Assembly (NCBI GenBank): GCA_045660445.1
Contig: JAZRDR010000008.1
Span: 8,117-72,116, forward strand
DNA: 64,000 nucleotides
Reading direction: 5' to 3'
Source of the DNA: Faeciplasma sp045660445
Lineage (GTDB): Bacteria; Bacillota; Clostridia; Oscillospirales; Ruminococcaceae
Shown: positions 24,605-33,359 of the stretch, piece by piece
Layout of the letters: every line of letters starts with the position of its first letter
How positions within the stretch are numbered: position 1 is the first letter of the stretch
Notes under the pieces: model-generated
Database searches by the model: none
What the model saw: the letters and a program-made list of their open reading frames with translations, nothing else
What the model was told of the DNA's origin: nothing
Program-made: the position numbers and the translations under genes

Positions 24605-26001
24605 TTTCTTCCGTGTCTAATTCTAAGCGTTTCAACATTCTCATCAACTTGTTTTTTATGAAGCGGATACCAAAACCATAATATAAGCGCAAGAACAATA
24701 AATCCGATTGTTGGAACTATCGTTGAGACGCTGTATATACCCTCTAGCACATTAGGCTCGAAAGCGGTAGATTCATTGTATCCTATCAGCGACAGAAGCG
24801 CACCTGTAAGCCCTGCGGATGCTGCCTGTCCAAGCTTTCTTGAAAACGAATAAAGAGCATATACGGAGCCGTCCTCGCGCACACCGTTTCTAATTTCGGA
24901 ATAGTCGATAACATCGGTTACAAATGCCCAAGATATCATTGAAAAGATTCCAAGACCTATCCAACAAACCGCATTTACTATAACGAACACCCAAACGTTC
25001 TGAGGTCGCCAAAGGAATAAGATGAAATAAACAGCTGCGGCGACAATATTTGCAACAACGCTGACCTCGGCTTTGCCGAAACGGTTTGCCAAAGGCTTGG
25101 AAATTGCGGCAGCTATAAACATTCCAAACATCATTACAAGAGTGGAAGCAGACTGGGCCTCGCTGCTGTTATAATAGTTGGGATAAAGATAAGGTGCCAT
25201 TCCCTGCACGGTTAGCTGTGCAAGAAGCGTTACAACAGAAGCCACGATGAGAGAAATGAGAGCGCGGTTTTTTAGTGCGTTTAAAAGCATTCTTCCCACG
25301 TTGTTATTCTGCTTCACATGCTCGGCCTGTTCGGTTACTACTCTCTCGGTAGTCAAGAAATAACAAGCGATGTATGCAACAATCGAAAGAATTGATAATA
25401 TTCCTGCGACCAAAGTAAAGCGTGGACCGTTAAGAACCTCGAATCCTGCTTCGTTTTTAGTGAATGCAAAGAGAGGGATACCTACACCAATGATAACTCC
25501 TGCAAAAACGCCACCCATAGTTCTGTAAGTTGAAAGAGATTGGCGGTCACCAGGTTCGGGCGAGATTGCCGAAGCCATTGAACCGTATGGAATATTTATC
25601 GAGGTGTAGAATATAGATCCCCAAAGAGTATACGTCACGAATAGATATATCACCTTTACCCAATAAGGCAGACCCGCAAGCGAGCTTTGATATATCAAGA
25701 ACGAAGCTATCGCCACGGGAACACACATTCTAAGCAGCCAAGGCTTGAATTTGCCTCTTGGAGTTATGGGACTGCGGTCGCAGATTCTTCCCATAGTAAC
25801 ATCGGTAAAGCCATCGATAAAGCGAGTTATCATCATGACGATTCCCACCACATAAGCATCAAGTCCCATTACATCGGTATAAAACTTAAGCAAAAATGAT
25901 GATGAGAGCAAAAAAGTAAAATCGTTTCCAAAATCTCCGAACAAATAGCCAAGCTTATCTCTGAAGCTAAACGGTCTTGGAACGTCTAATGTCTTTTTCA
26001 C
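24595..26001 (-). CDS. MFS glycoside-pentoside-hexuronide (GPH) sugar:cation symporter
   Basis: This 468-residue transporter has twelve predicted helices. The N-terminus (FSFRDKLGYLFGDFGNDFTF) and the GFTDVTMGRICDRSPITPRGKFKPWL loop are characteristic of MelB/YicJ-type GPH symporters that import galactosides, xylosides or glucuronides. It starts with GTG (26001) behind AAGGAGG at eight nt. It is divergent from the GH2 beta-galactosidase gene across a 256-nt control region, so a galactoside is a reasonable substrate guess, not shown by sequence alone. Confidence 0.9.
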   Translation of the reverse strand: MKKTLDVPRPFSFRDKLGYLFGDFGNDFTFLLSSSFLLKFYTDVMGLDAYVVGIVMMITRFIDGFTDVTMGRICDRSPITPRGKFKPWLLRMCVPVAIASFLIYQSSLAGLPYWVKVIYLFVTYTLWGSIFYTSINIPYGSMASAISPEPGDRQSLSTYRTMGGVFAGVIIGVGIPLFAFTKNEAGFEVLNGPRFTLVAGILSILSIVAYIACYFLTTERVVTEQAEHVKQNNNVGRMLLNALKNRALISLIVASVVTLLAQLTVQGMAPYLYPNYYNSSEAQSASTLVMMFGMFIAAAISKPLANRFGKAEVSVVANIVAAAVYFILFLWRPQNVWVFVIVNAVCWIGLGIFSMISWAFVTDVIDYSEIRNGVREDGSVYALYSFSRKLGQAASAGLTGALLSLIGYNESTAFEPNVLEGIYSVSTIVPTIGFIVLALILWFWYPLHKKQVDENVETLRIRHGRKGE

Positions 26002-26156
26002 GTTAGTGTCCTCCTTATAAATTTAAAGAAGTATTATGTTTATATCATCTCACAAATTTGAAGGATTATGACGGAAAAATCGACGGCAGACGATATTTTT
26101 AGTTTTATACAAAAGGCATAATGTAAAATATAAACGGTTAATTCAAATTATATATA

Positions 26157-26213
26157 TTGACTAATTGGTGAATAGGTTGTATAATATTAAAGATAATGTG
26201 CTCTTAAGAACAC
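26157..26213 (+). promoter_or_regulatory. GH2 gene promoter with downstream palindrome
   Basis: TTGACT (26157-26162), 17-nt spacer, TATAAT (26180-26185). A near-perfect palindrome GTGCTCTTAAGAACAC (26198-26213) follows at the start site and is a candidate repressor operator. The rest of the 256-nt region is AT-rich with no other clear signal. Confidence 0.75.
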
Positions 26214-26257
26214 AAGTATTAAATTTTAAATTTTAAACTTTATAAGGAGCGAAAATA

Positions 26258-28516
26258 ATGAGAAATGTAATTTGTTACAATTCGGGCTGGCTTTTCTCTA
26301 AAACAGCTAACGAACTCCCCTCGGTAATCCCTTGTGACTGGGAATCGGTTAATCTTCCCCACACTTGGAACGCAACCGACGGACAGGATGGCGGCAACGA
26401 CTATCACAGAGGTACATGCTATTATGCAAAGACCTTGAAGCGTGAGGAATTGCCTGCGGATAAAAGATATTATTTGGAGATCAACGGCGCTAACTCCTCG
26501 GCTGACGTTTATTTGAACGGCGAGAATCTTAAGCACCACGATGGCGGATACTCTACCTGGAGAGTTGACCTTACTGACCACTTGAAGGACGAAAACCTTT
26601 TGGTTATTGCTGTTGACAACTCACCCAACGACAGAGTTTACCCTCAGGTTGCCGACTTTACGTTCTATGGCGGACTTTACAGAAATGTAAACATCATTTG
26701 TGTTAACGACACTCACTTTGACCTTGATTACTACGGAGGTCCCGGCATTAAGGTTACTCCCAAGGTATATGGAAGCACTGCAGATATTGAAATCGAAGTG
26801 TTCGTAACCAACAGCAAGGATAGCGTTAGCGTTAAGTATACCATTTGCGACAAGGAAGGAAACGAAGTTGCATGTGTTAACAGTGCAGAAACCAAGACTG
26901 TTATTCATATGGACAACGTTCACCTTTGGCACGGAAGAATAGATCCTTATCTTTATACTGCCAAGGCTGAGCTTTTGGACGGCGAAACCGTTATTGACAA
27001 CGTGAGCGCAAGATTCGGCTGCAGAACCTTTGAGATCGACCCTGATGAAGGATTTGTTTTGAACAACGAGAATTATCCTTTGCGCGGCGTATCCCGCCAC
27101 CAGGACAGATTGGGCGTTGGTAACGCTTTGTTGCCCGAGCATCATGATGAAGACATTGATCTTATTATGGAAGTTGGCGCAACAACCATCCGTTTGGCTC
27201 ACTATCAGCACGACCAGTATTTCTATGATCTTTGCGACGAAAAGGGTCTTGTTATCTGGGCTGAAATCCCTTACATCTCGAACCATATGCCCACCGGACG
27301 TGAGAACACCATCTCTCAGATGAAGGAGCTTATCACTCAGAACTATAACCACCCCTCTATCGTTGTTTGGGGACTTTCAAATGAGATCACCATGAAGGGT
27401 GACACCGATCCTGACCTTTTGGAGAACCACCGCATTTTGAACGATTTGGTTCACGAAATGGACAAGACAAGACTTACAACTATTGCTGCGGTTTCCCCCT
27501 GCCCTATCAACAGCCCTTACATTCAGATTCCCGACGTTGTTTCTTATAACCACTATTTCGGCTGGTATGGCGGCGAGACTGACATGAACGGTCCTTGGTT
27601 TGATAAGTTCCATGAAACTCATCCCTATATCCCGATCGGATGCTCGGAATATGGCTGTGAGGCTTTGAACTGGCACACCTCTAACCCCACTCAGGGCGAC
27701 TATACTGAAGAATATCAGGCATATTACCACGAAGAACTTATCAAGCAGCTCTTCACAAGAAAATACATGTGGGCAACACACGTTTGGAACATGTTTGACT
27801 TCGGTGCTGACGCAAGAAGCGAAGGCGGCGAGAACGGTCAGAACCACAAGGGTCTTGTTACCATGGACAGAAAGTATAAGAAGGACTCGTTCTATGCTTA
27901 TAAGGCATGGCTTTCTGATGAAAAGTTCGTTCACCTCTGCGGAAAGAGATATGTTGACAGAGTTGAAGACGTGACAAAGGTTACTGTTTACTCTAATATG
28001 CCCGAGGTTGAGCTTTTTGCAAACGGTGAAAGCCTTGGCAAGAAGACCGCAGACGATCACTTCTTCTATTTCGACGTTCCCAACGTTGGCGAAACAAATC
28101 TTAAGGCTGTTGCCGGCGAATACACAGACGAAAGTGTAATCAAGAAGGTTGACGAGTTTAACGAGGAATATAGACTTGTTGAAAAGAATGCTATCATCAA
28201 CTGGTTCGAAATCGACATGCCTGAAGGACGCTTCTCGATAAATGACAAGATGGGCGACATTTTGAAGACCCTTAGAGGAAAGCTTATCTTCGCAAATATT
28301 CTTACTAAGAAAATGAAGAATAACAAGAAGGATAAGAAGGAAGGCGGATTTGACATTAGCGGAATGAAGATGGAAGGCGCAATGATGGATATGCTTGGTG
28401 GATTTACCGTTTTGAGATTGACCGGCATGATGTCTATGGCTAACATCACATTTACAAAGGAAGAGCTTTTGGCTCTTAACAAGAAGCTTAACAAGATCAA
28501 GAAGCCTAAGAATTAA
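26258..28516 (+). CDS. GH2 family beta-galactosidase
   Basis: This 752-residue retaining glycosidase has a jelly-roll sugar-binding domain (HTWNATDGQDGGNDYHRG), an immunoglobulin-like domain and a TIM barrel. The catalytic acid/base is Glu376 in WGLSNEI and the nucleophile Glu464 in CSEYGCE. No signal peptide is present, so it acts in the cytosol on an imported galactoside, in line with the divergent GPH symporter. The C-terminus has an additional Lys/Met-rich segment (KKMKNNKKDKKEGG) and a short helical end seen in other Clostridia enzymes. Codon usage favours GAC, AAC and AAG, consistent with high expression. Beta-glucuronidase is a less likely alternative. ATG 26258 follows AAGGAGCGAAAATA. 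Confidence 0.9.
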   Translation: MRNVICYNSGWLFSKTANELPSVIPCDWESVNLPHTWNATDGQDGGNDYHRGTCYYAKTLKREELPADKRYYLEINGANSSADVYLNGENLKHHDGGYSTWRVDLTDHLKDENLLVIAVDNSPNDRVYPQVADFTFYGGLYRNVNIICVNDTHFDLDYYGGPGIKVTPKVYGSTADIEIEVFVTNSKDSVSVKYTICDKEGNEVACVNSAETKTVIHMDNVHLWHGRIDPYLYTAKAELLDGETVIDNVSARFGCRTFEIDPDEGFVLNNENYPLRGVSRHQDRLGVGNALLPEHHDEDIDLIMEVGATTIRLAHYQHDQYFYDLCDEKGLVIWAEIPYISNHMPTGRENTISQMKELITQNYNHPSIVVWGLSNEITMKGDTDPDLLENHRILNDLVHEMDKTRLTTIAAVSPCPINSPYIQIPDVVSYNHYFGWYGGETDMNGPWFDKFHETHPYIPIGCSEYGCEALNWHTSNPTQGDYTEEYQAYYHEELIKQLFTRKYMWATHVWNMFDFGADARSEGGENGQNHKGLVTMDRKYKKDSFYAYKAWLSDEKFVHLCGKRYVDRVEDVTKVTVYSNMPEVELFANGESLGKKTADDHFFYFDVPNVGETNLKAVAGEYTDESVIKKVDEFNEEYRLVEKNAIINWFEIDMPEGRFSINDKMGDILKTLRGKLIFANILTKKMKNNKKDKKEGGFDISGMKMEGAMMDMLGGFTVLRLTGMMSMANITFTKEELLALNKKLNKIKKPKN

Positions 28517-28522
28517 TACAAA

Positions 28523-28563
28523 ATAAAGCCCTGTTAAGGAGTTCCTTAGCAGGGCAATTTTTT
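28523..28563. terminator. Terminator between the GH2 and ECF genes
   Basis: GCCCTGTTAAGG/CCTTAGCAGGGC (28528-28555, one G-T pair), followed by AATTTTTTG on the plus strand. The minus strand reads CTTTATTTT, so it may work both ways. Confidence 0.9.
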
Positions 28564-28564
28564 G

Positions 28565-29230
28565 TTATTTTTTCATTAGCGTGCCGAAGATTGCAGCTCC
28601 GACAGCAATCAAAACAAAGATAAACGCAAAGATAAGCTTGGTTTGCCAATTAGATTTATTCTGGCGACGTTCATTAATTAGCGTTGCAAAATAGGTTGAT
28701 GCAAGGGGCTTTTTAAGTCCGAAATAAAGAGGAACGGAAACTGCAACGGCGATAACTGCGTTAACCGATGAGGTTAAGAGGTTCGTGGCGGTTGCTGTGA
28801 GCGCAGTTTCGATAGTGTATCCCAAAATAAGCTGTGAAACAAAGGTTTTGGCAAGATACAAAACGATGTATGTGAGCTGGCCGAAGATTGCGGTGGTTAT
28901 GATGTGTGAAGTCTCGTTCTTAAGGCGGTGAGAGGATTTTGTAAGCGTACCGCAGACAAAGCCCATCGCAAACTTAGATAAGAATGTGAAGGGTGCGGAA
29001 ACGATGTATACAGGATCAAAGAGGTCATAAAGTGCGGCGCCGATGCCGGATGCAAGACCGCCGTTAACCCCTCCGAACAAAAGGCCTGCTAAAAGGCACA
29101 TCGAGTTGCCAAAGTGGATTCGGGTTATTAAAACGCCGTTGGGGATTTTAATTTGAAGATAGTTGCCGACATAACACAGGGCAGCCATCAGGCCAACAGC
29201 GATTATTGATTGAAGCTTTTTGTTTTTCAT
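28565..29230 (-). CDS. ECF transporter S component (substrate unknown)
   Basis: This protein of about 221 residues has six predicted helices. The N-terminal MAALCYVGNYLQIKIPNG and the RIHFGNSMCLLAGLLFGGVNGGLASGIG segment are typical of S components of the riboflavin-like ECF family (Pfam ECF-ribofla_trS type), which serve vitamins or vitamin precursors. The ligand cannot be read from the sequence. It would use the EcfA1A2T motor encoded at 38.5-41.1 kb. ATG 29230 is preferred although its ribosome-binding site is weak (AAGAAAG). It stands alone behind a leader with a strong inverted repeat. Confidence 0.8.
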   Translation of the reverse strand: MKNKKLQSIIAVGLMAALCYVGNYLQIKIPNGVLITRIHFGNSMCLLAGLLFGGVNGGLASGIGAALYDLFDPVYIVSAPFTFLSKFAMGFVCGTLTKSSHRLKNETSHIITTAIFGQLTYIVLYLAKTFVSQLILGYTIETALTATATNLLTSSVNAVIAVAVSVPLYFGLKKPLASTYFATLINERRQNKSNWQTKLIFAFIFVLIAVGAAIFGTLMKK

Positions 29231-29500
29231 GATTATCACGGGCTTTCTTAAGTGTTGGCTATATTTTATGCTTTGAACCAAGATATTGCAAGCTGAAACA
29301 ATGTAAAGCAAATCGCTTTACATTTGTGAATGTTGCATTAATAATATGTAGTTTCAATCGTAAATATAGGGCAAATCAACCTATAAGCAAAGGCGAGATA
29401 CTATCTGATTTGATAATGCAGATAAAGTTTAACAAATAATCAGAAAGAAAGACAAGGTTTGATTGTGGAAAATGCAGATATTTTTGTGAAGTAAAGTTTC
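29231..29500 (-). promoter_or_regulatory. Leader/control region of the ECF S component gene
   Basis: A perfect 10-bp inverted repeat AATGTAAAGC/GCTTTACATT with a 5-nt loop lies at 29300-29324, about 70 nt before the start codon. Upstream are TATAGG/CCTATA around nine bases (near 29367-29387), a possible promoter TTGCTT-16-TATATT, and TATCTG/CAGATA. I see no match to TPP, FMN, preQ1 or cobalamin riboswitch cores. The repeat could be a repressor operator or an RNA hairpin. Confidence 0.45.
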
Positions 29501-29540
29501 ACAAAAAGAAAAACCTTTGAAGAACAAATCTTCAAAGGCT
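29501..29540 (-). terminator. Terminator of the rplU-yebC operon
   Basis: Stem CCTTTGAAGA/TCTTCAAAGG (29514-29523 with 29529-29538), followed on the minus strand by TTTTTCTTTTT. Confidence 0.92.
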
Positions 29541-29551
29541 TTTTATGTTTA

Positions 29552-30295
29552 TTAGTCTTCTTCAGGCTCTTCGGGAGCATCCCAGTTGTGCCAAACCTGC
29601 TGAACGTCATCGTTCTCATCAAGGTTTTCTAAGAGAAGGTTCATATATTTAAGGTGAGTTTCATCGGTAAGGGTGGTATAGGTTGAAGGAACCATTGCAT
29701 CCTCTGCGGATACGACCTTATAGCCCATTGCACCCAAAGCTTCTGCAACCTTGAAAACATCGTTAGGCTCGGCAGAGACTTCGATCACCTCATCCTCGAT
29801 GTTGAAGTCTTCAGCGCCTGCTTCGAAGCAGTCCTCCATGATCTTGTCTTCATCCTGACCGTCGAACTCGAGAGCAATTACACCCTTGCGGGTAAACATA
29901 AAGGATACGCAACCGGTTGTACCCATGTTGCCGCCGAATTTATCGAAATAGTGTCTTACATCGCCTGCGGTGCGGTTCTTATTATCTGTCAAGCATTCAA
30001 CGATTACTGCAACACCACCGGGACCGTAGCCTTCATATACCATGGTTTCATAGTTGTTCTTGTCGCCATCGCCAGAGGCTTTTTTGATAACACGGTCGAT
30101 ATTGTCGTTGGGAACGTTGTTAGCCTTTGCCTTCGAGATAAGATCGCGAAGCTTTGCGTTGCTTGCAGGATCGGGTCCGCCCTCTTTAACAGCAACGGTT
30201 ATTTCTCTGCCGATTCGGGTGAAGATCTTTGCCTTTGCGCCGTCAGCAGCTTCTTTTTTACGCTTAATGTTGTTCCATTTTGAATGTCCTGACAT
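29552..30295 (-). CDS. yebC: YebC/PmpR family protein
   Basis: This 247-residue, three-domain protein begins with the signature SGHSKWNNIKRKKEAADGAKAKIF and contains GPGGVAVIVECLTDNKNRTAGDVRH. Family members act as transcriptional regulators or, as shown more recently for some, as translation factors that relieve stalling at proline-rich sequences. Length is normal and the acidic C-terminus ends EEPEED. It is the last gene of the rplU operon, 51 nt after mrnC. Confidence 0.95.
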   Translation of the reverse strand: MSGHSKWNNIKRKKEAADGAKAKIFTRIGREITVAVKEGGPDPASNAKLRDLISKAKANNVPNDNIDRVIKKASGDGDKNNYETMVYEGYGPGGVAVIVECLTDNKNRTAGDVRHYFDKFGGNMGTTGCVSFMFTRKGVIALEFDGQDEDKIMEDCFEAGAEDFNIEDEVIEVSAEPNDVFKVAEALGAMGYKVVSAEDAMVPSTYTTLTDETHLKYMNLLLENLDENDDVQQVWHNWDAPEEPEED

Positions 30296-30346
30296 ATTGT
30301 GTGACCATTCCTTTCAATGCTTATAAAATCTTTATTGATTATAACT

Positions 30347-30802
30347 CTATTTATAGTCGATTTCAACCGTTTCCCAAATTTTTTCAAAGAGCTCGTTTAT
30401 ACGATCCGTCTCACCCATCAAATGAAGCCAGCCAAAAAGGCACTCGAGCGAGGTGGCTCTTCTGTATACAGAAACTACTGCGTGTCTGGGAGGGGTTATT
30501 CCGCTTGAGTTTCTGCCTCGGCGCATGATATCAAGCTCGTCCTCGTTTAAAAGAGGGGTGATGATCTCGACAGCATCAGACTGAAATTCACAGCAAACGA
30601 GCTTTACTGCTAAGCTGTGAAGCTTGCCTGCAGGCATATTTGCGTGCAGAACAAGGTGATGCCTAACAAGCTGTTCATATACCGAGTCGCCCAAAAAAGC
30701 AAGTGCCAAAGGGCTATACTGATTTGCTGTTCGTTTGTCAACGGGCTTTAACGTAAGCTCATCCCCTTTTGTTATCTGACATAGTCGAACTCGAAGTCGC
30801 AA
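30347..30802 (-). CDS. mrnC: Mini-ribonuclease 3 (23S rRNA maturation)
   Basis: This is a protein of at least about 130 residues with an RNase III catalytic domain but no dsRNA-binding domain: SPLALAFLGDSVYEQLVR (catalytic Asp), LLNEDELDIMRRGRNS and a helical C-terminus. Mini-III trims 23S rRNA precursor ends. The start is unclear. The core begins about 23 residues after a TTG at 30802 that overlaps obgE by 31 nt. A good Shine-Dalgarno (AAAAGGGGATG) right after the obgE stop has no ATG, GTG or TTG in the right frame behind it. The given start is therefore tentative. Confidence 0.85.
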   Translation of the reverse strand: MRLRVRLCQITKGDELTLKPVDKRTANQYSPLALAFLGDSVYEQLVRHHLVLHANMPAGKLHSLAVKLVCCEFQSDAVEIITPLLNEDELDIMRRGRNSSGITPPRHAVVSVYRRATSLECLFGWLHLMGETDRINELFEKIWETVEIDYK

Positions 30803-32046
30803 ACGGAAACGGTGTCACCGTCCTGAATGCCCATGTTTTCAAGCTCGTCGATAATTCCGCTTGATTTGAGTACAAGCTGGAAGTGCTGAAGCGACTCGTA
30901 GTCGTCCATATTTGCCATTCGCAAAACGCCTTCCATCCACTCAGCCTCTACAAAATAGATGCCATCTTCGTATGTGATCTTGAAGGGACGCTCAGTCTCA
31001 ACCTCGATAGTGTCCCAAGTGGGAACAGGATCGGGTTCGAACACACGAAGAGGAGGAAGCTTTTTAAGCTCGTTCGAGGTGAAATTGACGAGTTCCTTGG
31101 TGCCCATGGTGGTTGCTGCTGAAATTTCAAAGCAGATCAGTCCCTTAGATTCGATATATTCCTTGAAACGAGCAACGTCTTCGGGGGTTGCCATATCAGA
31201 TTTGTTTGCGGCAACGATCTGAGGAGCATTTGCCAAATCGTCAGAGAAATTGCGAAGTTCTTTATTGATTATCTCGAAATCTTCGATGGGATCTCTTCCC
31301 TCGCTTCCCGAAACGTCAACAACGTGAATTATCAAGCGGCAACGCTCGACATGGCGCAAAAACTCGTGACCGAGGCCTATACCATCGCTAGCACCCTCGA
31401 TAAGTCCGGGGATATCAGCCATAACGAACGAGTTACGCTCGGATATTTTAACAACGCCCAAAACGGGGGTTAAGGTTGTGAAATGATAGTTTGCAATTTT
31501 AGGTTTTGCGGCAGAAACAACCGAGATAAGTGTCGATTTTCCGACATTGGGGAAGCCGACAAGGCCAACGTCTGCAAGAAGCTTAAGCTCTAACTTAAGC
31601 TCGAACTTTTGGCCCTTAAATCCGGGCTTTGCAAATCTGGGTATCTGACGGGTGGGGGTTGCGAAGTGGGCATTTCCCCTGCCGCCTTTTCCGCCCTTGG
31701 CGATTATTACAGGCTCGTCACCCGACATATCAGCAAGGAGTCTGCCTGTGTCCTTTTCGCGAACAACTGTGCCGCGAGGGACTTTTATGACAAGATCGGG
31801 CGCACCTTTGCCAAAGCTGTTTTTCGAGCCGCCGTCAGCACCTCTTGGTGCCGAGAACTTGCGCTTATAACGGAAATCGATAAGTGTTGAGCAGTTATCG
31901 TCAACCAAAAAGACGATATCTCCACCCTTGCCGCCGTCACCGCCGTCGGGTCCGCCTGCGGCCACATATTTTTCTCTGTGGAATGAAACGCATCCGTCTC
32001 CACCATCGCCAGCCTCGACCGTTATGAATACTTCATCGACAAACAT
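30772..32046 (-). CDS. obgE: GTPase ObgE/CgtA
   Basis: This 424-residue ribosome-assembly GTPase is also linked to sporulation and the stringent response. It has the glycine-rich Obg fold (residues 1-158, GGDGGKGGDIVF), the G domain with GFPNVGKST, the G3 motif DIPGL, NKSD, and the C-terminal OCT domain seen in Gram-positive Obg (FKITYEDGIYFVEAEWMEG). The start at 32046 follows AAGGAGGGTGCAAC. It lies 77 nt after rpmA with a hairpin between. Confidence 0.97.
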   Translation of the reverse strand: MFVDEVFITVEAGDGGDGCVSFHREKYVAAGGPDGGDGGKGGDIVFLVDDNCSTLIDFRYKRKFSAPRGADGGSKNSFGKGAPDLVIKVPRGTVVREKDTGRLLADMSGDEPVIIAKGGKGGRGNAHFATPTRQIPRFAKPGFKGQKFELKLELKLLADVGLVGFPNVGKSTLISVVSAAKPKIANYHFTTLTPVLGVVKISERNSFVMADIPGLIEGASDGIGLGHEFLRHVERCRLIIHVVDVSGSEGRDPIEDFEIINKELRNFSDDLANAPQIVAANKSDMATPEDVARFKEYIESKGLICFEISAATTMGTKELVNFTSNELKKLPPLRVFEPDPVPTWDTIEVETERPFKITYEDGIYFVEAEWMEGVLRMANMDDYESLQHFQLVLKSSGIIDELENMGIQDGDTVSVCDFEFDYVR

Positions 32047-32081
32047 GTTGCACCCTCCTTAATTTTCTTAATTCAATGGAA

Positions 32082-32111
32082 AACCCAAGCTTTTTGTGTC
32101 AAGCTTGGGTT
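32082..32111 (-). other. Intercistronic hairpin between rpmA and obgE
   Basis: AACCCAAGCTT/AAGCTTGGGTT with an 8-nt loop. On the minus strand it is followed by TTCCATTG, so it could attenuate or process the mRNA between the ribosomal genes and obgE. Confidence 0.6.
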
Positions 32112-32123
32112 TTAAGCCGTTTG

Positions 32124-32405
32124 TTATTCTGCGGGATATACGCTTACTTTCTTTCTGTCGCGGCCAAGTCTTTCAAATCTTACTACGCCGTCAACCTTTG
32201 CGTATAAAGTATCATCAGAACCGATACCTACGTTCACACCGGGGTGAATGTGTGTACCTCTCTGGCGGTAAAGAATGTTACCTGCCAAAACTGCCTGTCC
32301 GTCTGCTCTCTTAGCGCCGAGTCTCTTGGATTCAGAGTCACGACCGTTCTTAGTGGAACTTACACCCTTCTTATGAGCGAAGAACTGCATGCTGATTCTT
32401 AACAT
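32124..32405 (-). CDS. rpmA: 50S ribosomal protein L27 with cleavable N-terminal leader
   Basis: This 93-residue L27 carries the Firmicutes leader MLRISMQFF before the mature start AHKKGVSSTKNGRDS. The cut after QFF exposes the N-terminus that reaches the peptidyl transferase centre. The Prp protease required for this is encoded directly upstream. Conserved SESKRLGAKRADGQ and RQRGTHIHPG are present. The Shine-Dalgarno GGAGGTGTAATAA precedes ATG 32405. Confidence 0.98.
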   Translation of the reverse strand: MLRISMQFFAHKKGVSSTKNGRDSESKRLGAKRADGQAVLAGNILYRQRGTHIHPGVNVGIGSDDTLYAKVDGVVRFERLGRDRKKVSVYPAE

Positions 32406-32408
32406 TTA

Positions 32409-32723
32409 TTACACCTCCGAAATAGTTACTTTTATTGTGTTTGGATAATCCTCTGACAGAAGCTGCAAATGAAGCTTTAAGCCTTCGAGCAGTTTTTCTG
32501 CTTCATCGGATCCCTCTAAAAGTCCGCACCTAATCTCATTGTCAAGAGCTTTTACATCAGCTTTGACCTTTAAAATCTCGGTAACGGTGTTTGCAGTCAT
32601 CATTACGCTTGACGAGACGCTTGCACAAACAATGTCTTTGCCAAACAATGCATATCCTGCGTGGCCTTTGATGGCAAAGCCTTTCAGCCTGCCGTTGGTT
32701 GTTAAAAACTGAGCGTCAATCAT
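32409..32723 (-). CDS. prp: Ribosomal-processing cysteine protease Prp
   Basis: This 104-residue protease removes the N-terminal extension of L27. The catalytic pair is visible as His21 in KGHAGYA and Cys33 in DIVCASVSS, the family signature. It sits between rplU and rpmA as in other Firmicutes. Its ATG overlaps the rplU stop by one base (TAATG), indicating coupled translation, and rpmA follows after 3 nt. Confidence 0.95.
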   Translation of the reverse strand: MIDAQFLTTNGRLKGFAIKGHAGYALFGKDIVCASVSSSVMMTANTVTEILKVKADVKALDNEIRCGLLEGSDEAEKLLEGLKLHLQLLSEDYPNTIKVTISEV

Positions 32724-33037
32724 TATGCCTTGATAGCTTCAATTCTTACCTGTGTGTAGGGCTGTCTGTGACCCTGCTTCTTGTGAGAAGAACCCTTCTT
32801 GGGCTTGTAGGTAAATACAGTGATCTTCTTAGCCTTACCGTTCTTAAGAACTGTAGCTTCAACGGTAGCACCTGCAACATAGGGAGCACCTACGGTGGTG
32901 GATTCGCCGTTAGAAACAACGATGACCTTATCGAAGGTTACGTTTTCTTCAGCTTCAACGGGGAGCTTTTCAATGAAGAGGATATCACCCTCTTTAACCT
33001 GATACTGCTTTCCGCCTGTTTCAATTACTGCGTACAT
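32723..33037 (-). CDS. rplU: 50S ribosomal protein L21
   Basis: This 104-residue protein begins MYAVIETGGKQYQVKEGD and ends with the signature KPKKGSSHKKQGHRQPYT. It binds 23S rRNA early in 50S assembly. ATG 33037 fits family starts; the Shine-Dalgarno GGCAGGTG is 10 nt upstream. First gene of rplU-prp-rpmA-obgE-mrnC-yebC. Confidence 0.98.
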   Translation of the reverse strand: MYAVIETGGKQYQVKEGDILFIEKLPVEAEENVTFDKVIVVSNGESTTVGAPYVAGATVEATVLKNGKAKKITVFTYKPKKGSSHKKQGHRQPYTQVRIEAIKA

Positions 33038-33157
33038 TATAAGTTGGCACCTGCCTTTACTATAAAACTCGCTACGGTTCGGCACGGTTTTTCACCGATT
33101 TTTAGGGCCGAGCATATGCGGCTTGAACATTGTACCATATTAAATATATGGGTGCAA
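33038..33157 (-). promoter_or_regulatory. rplU promoter and structured leader (L21 leader-like)
   Basis: TTGCAC (33157-33152), 17-nt spacer, TACAAT (33134-33129). The leader of about 85 nt has a hairpin CGG/CCG nested in TCGG/CCGA, then GTAGCGAG and the GGCAGGTGCC ribosome-binding region. Position and size fit the Firmicutes L21 autoregulatory leader, but I could not fold or align it against that family. Confidence 0.6.
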
Positions 33158-33203
33158 GGATATTTCGAAAAATTCACAAAAAGTTTACAATTGGTTATTG
33201 GGT

Positions 33204-33358
33204 GATCAGGCGACGAGTCGCCTGTCACAGGTGAGCGCGCGCCCGAAGGGCGCGATGCGAGAATGTGGCCGGCGGTGAGGAGCAGCTGATTTGAAGCCGA
33301 CGTCAATCGGCGGAGCTTTTGCGGCGCATGCTGCAAAAGTCGGCGATTGGTGGAGGCG
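33204..33358. repeat. GC-rich intergenic element 7 (long copy)
   Basis: Contains four hairpins in a row: AGGCGAC/GTCGCCT (33208-33223), CGCGCCC-GAA-GGGCGCG (near 33238-33254), GCCGA/TCGGC (near 33296-33311) and CTTTTGC/GCAAAAG (33316-33339), with ATGCGAGAATG and GGCGGTGAGGAGC between. It abuts the clpE stop codon; no conventional terminator is present there. Confidence 0.6.
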
Positions 33359-33359
33359 A

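Noticed and set aside
22019..26001. Recently acquired metal-resistance island
   Set aside because: No integrase, IS, tRNA junction or compositional change apart from the GC-rich elements, which occur across the whole window.
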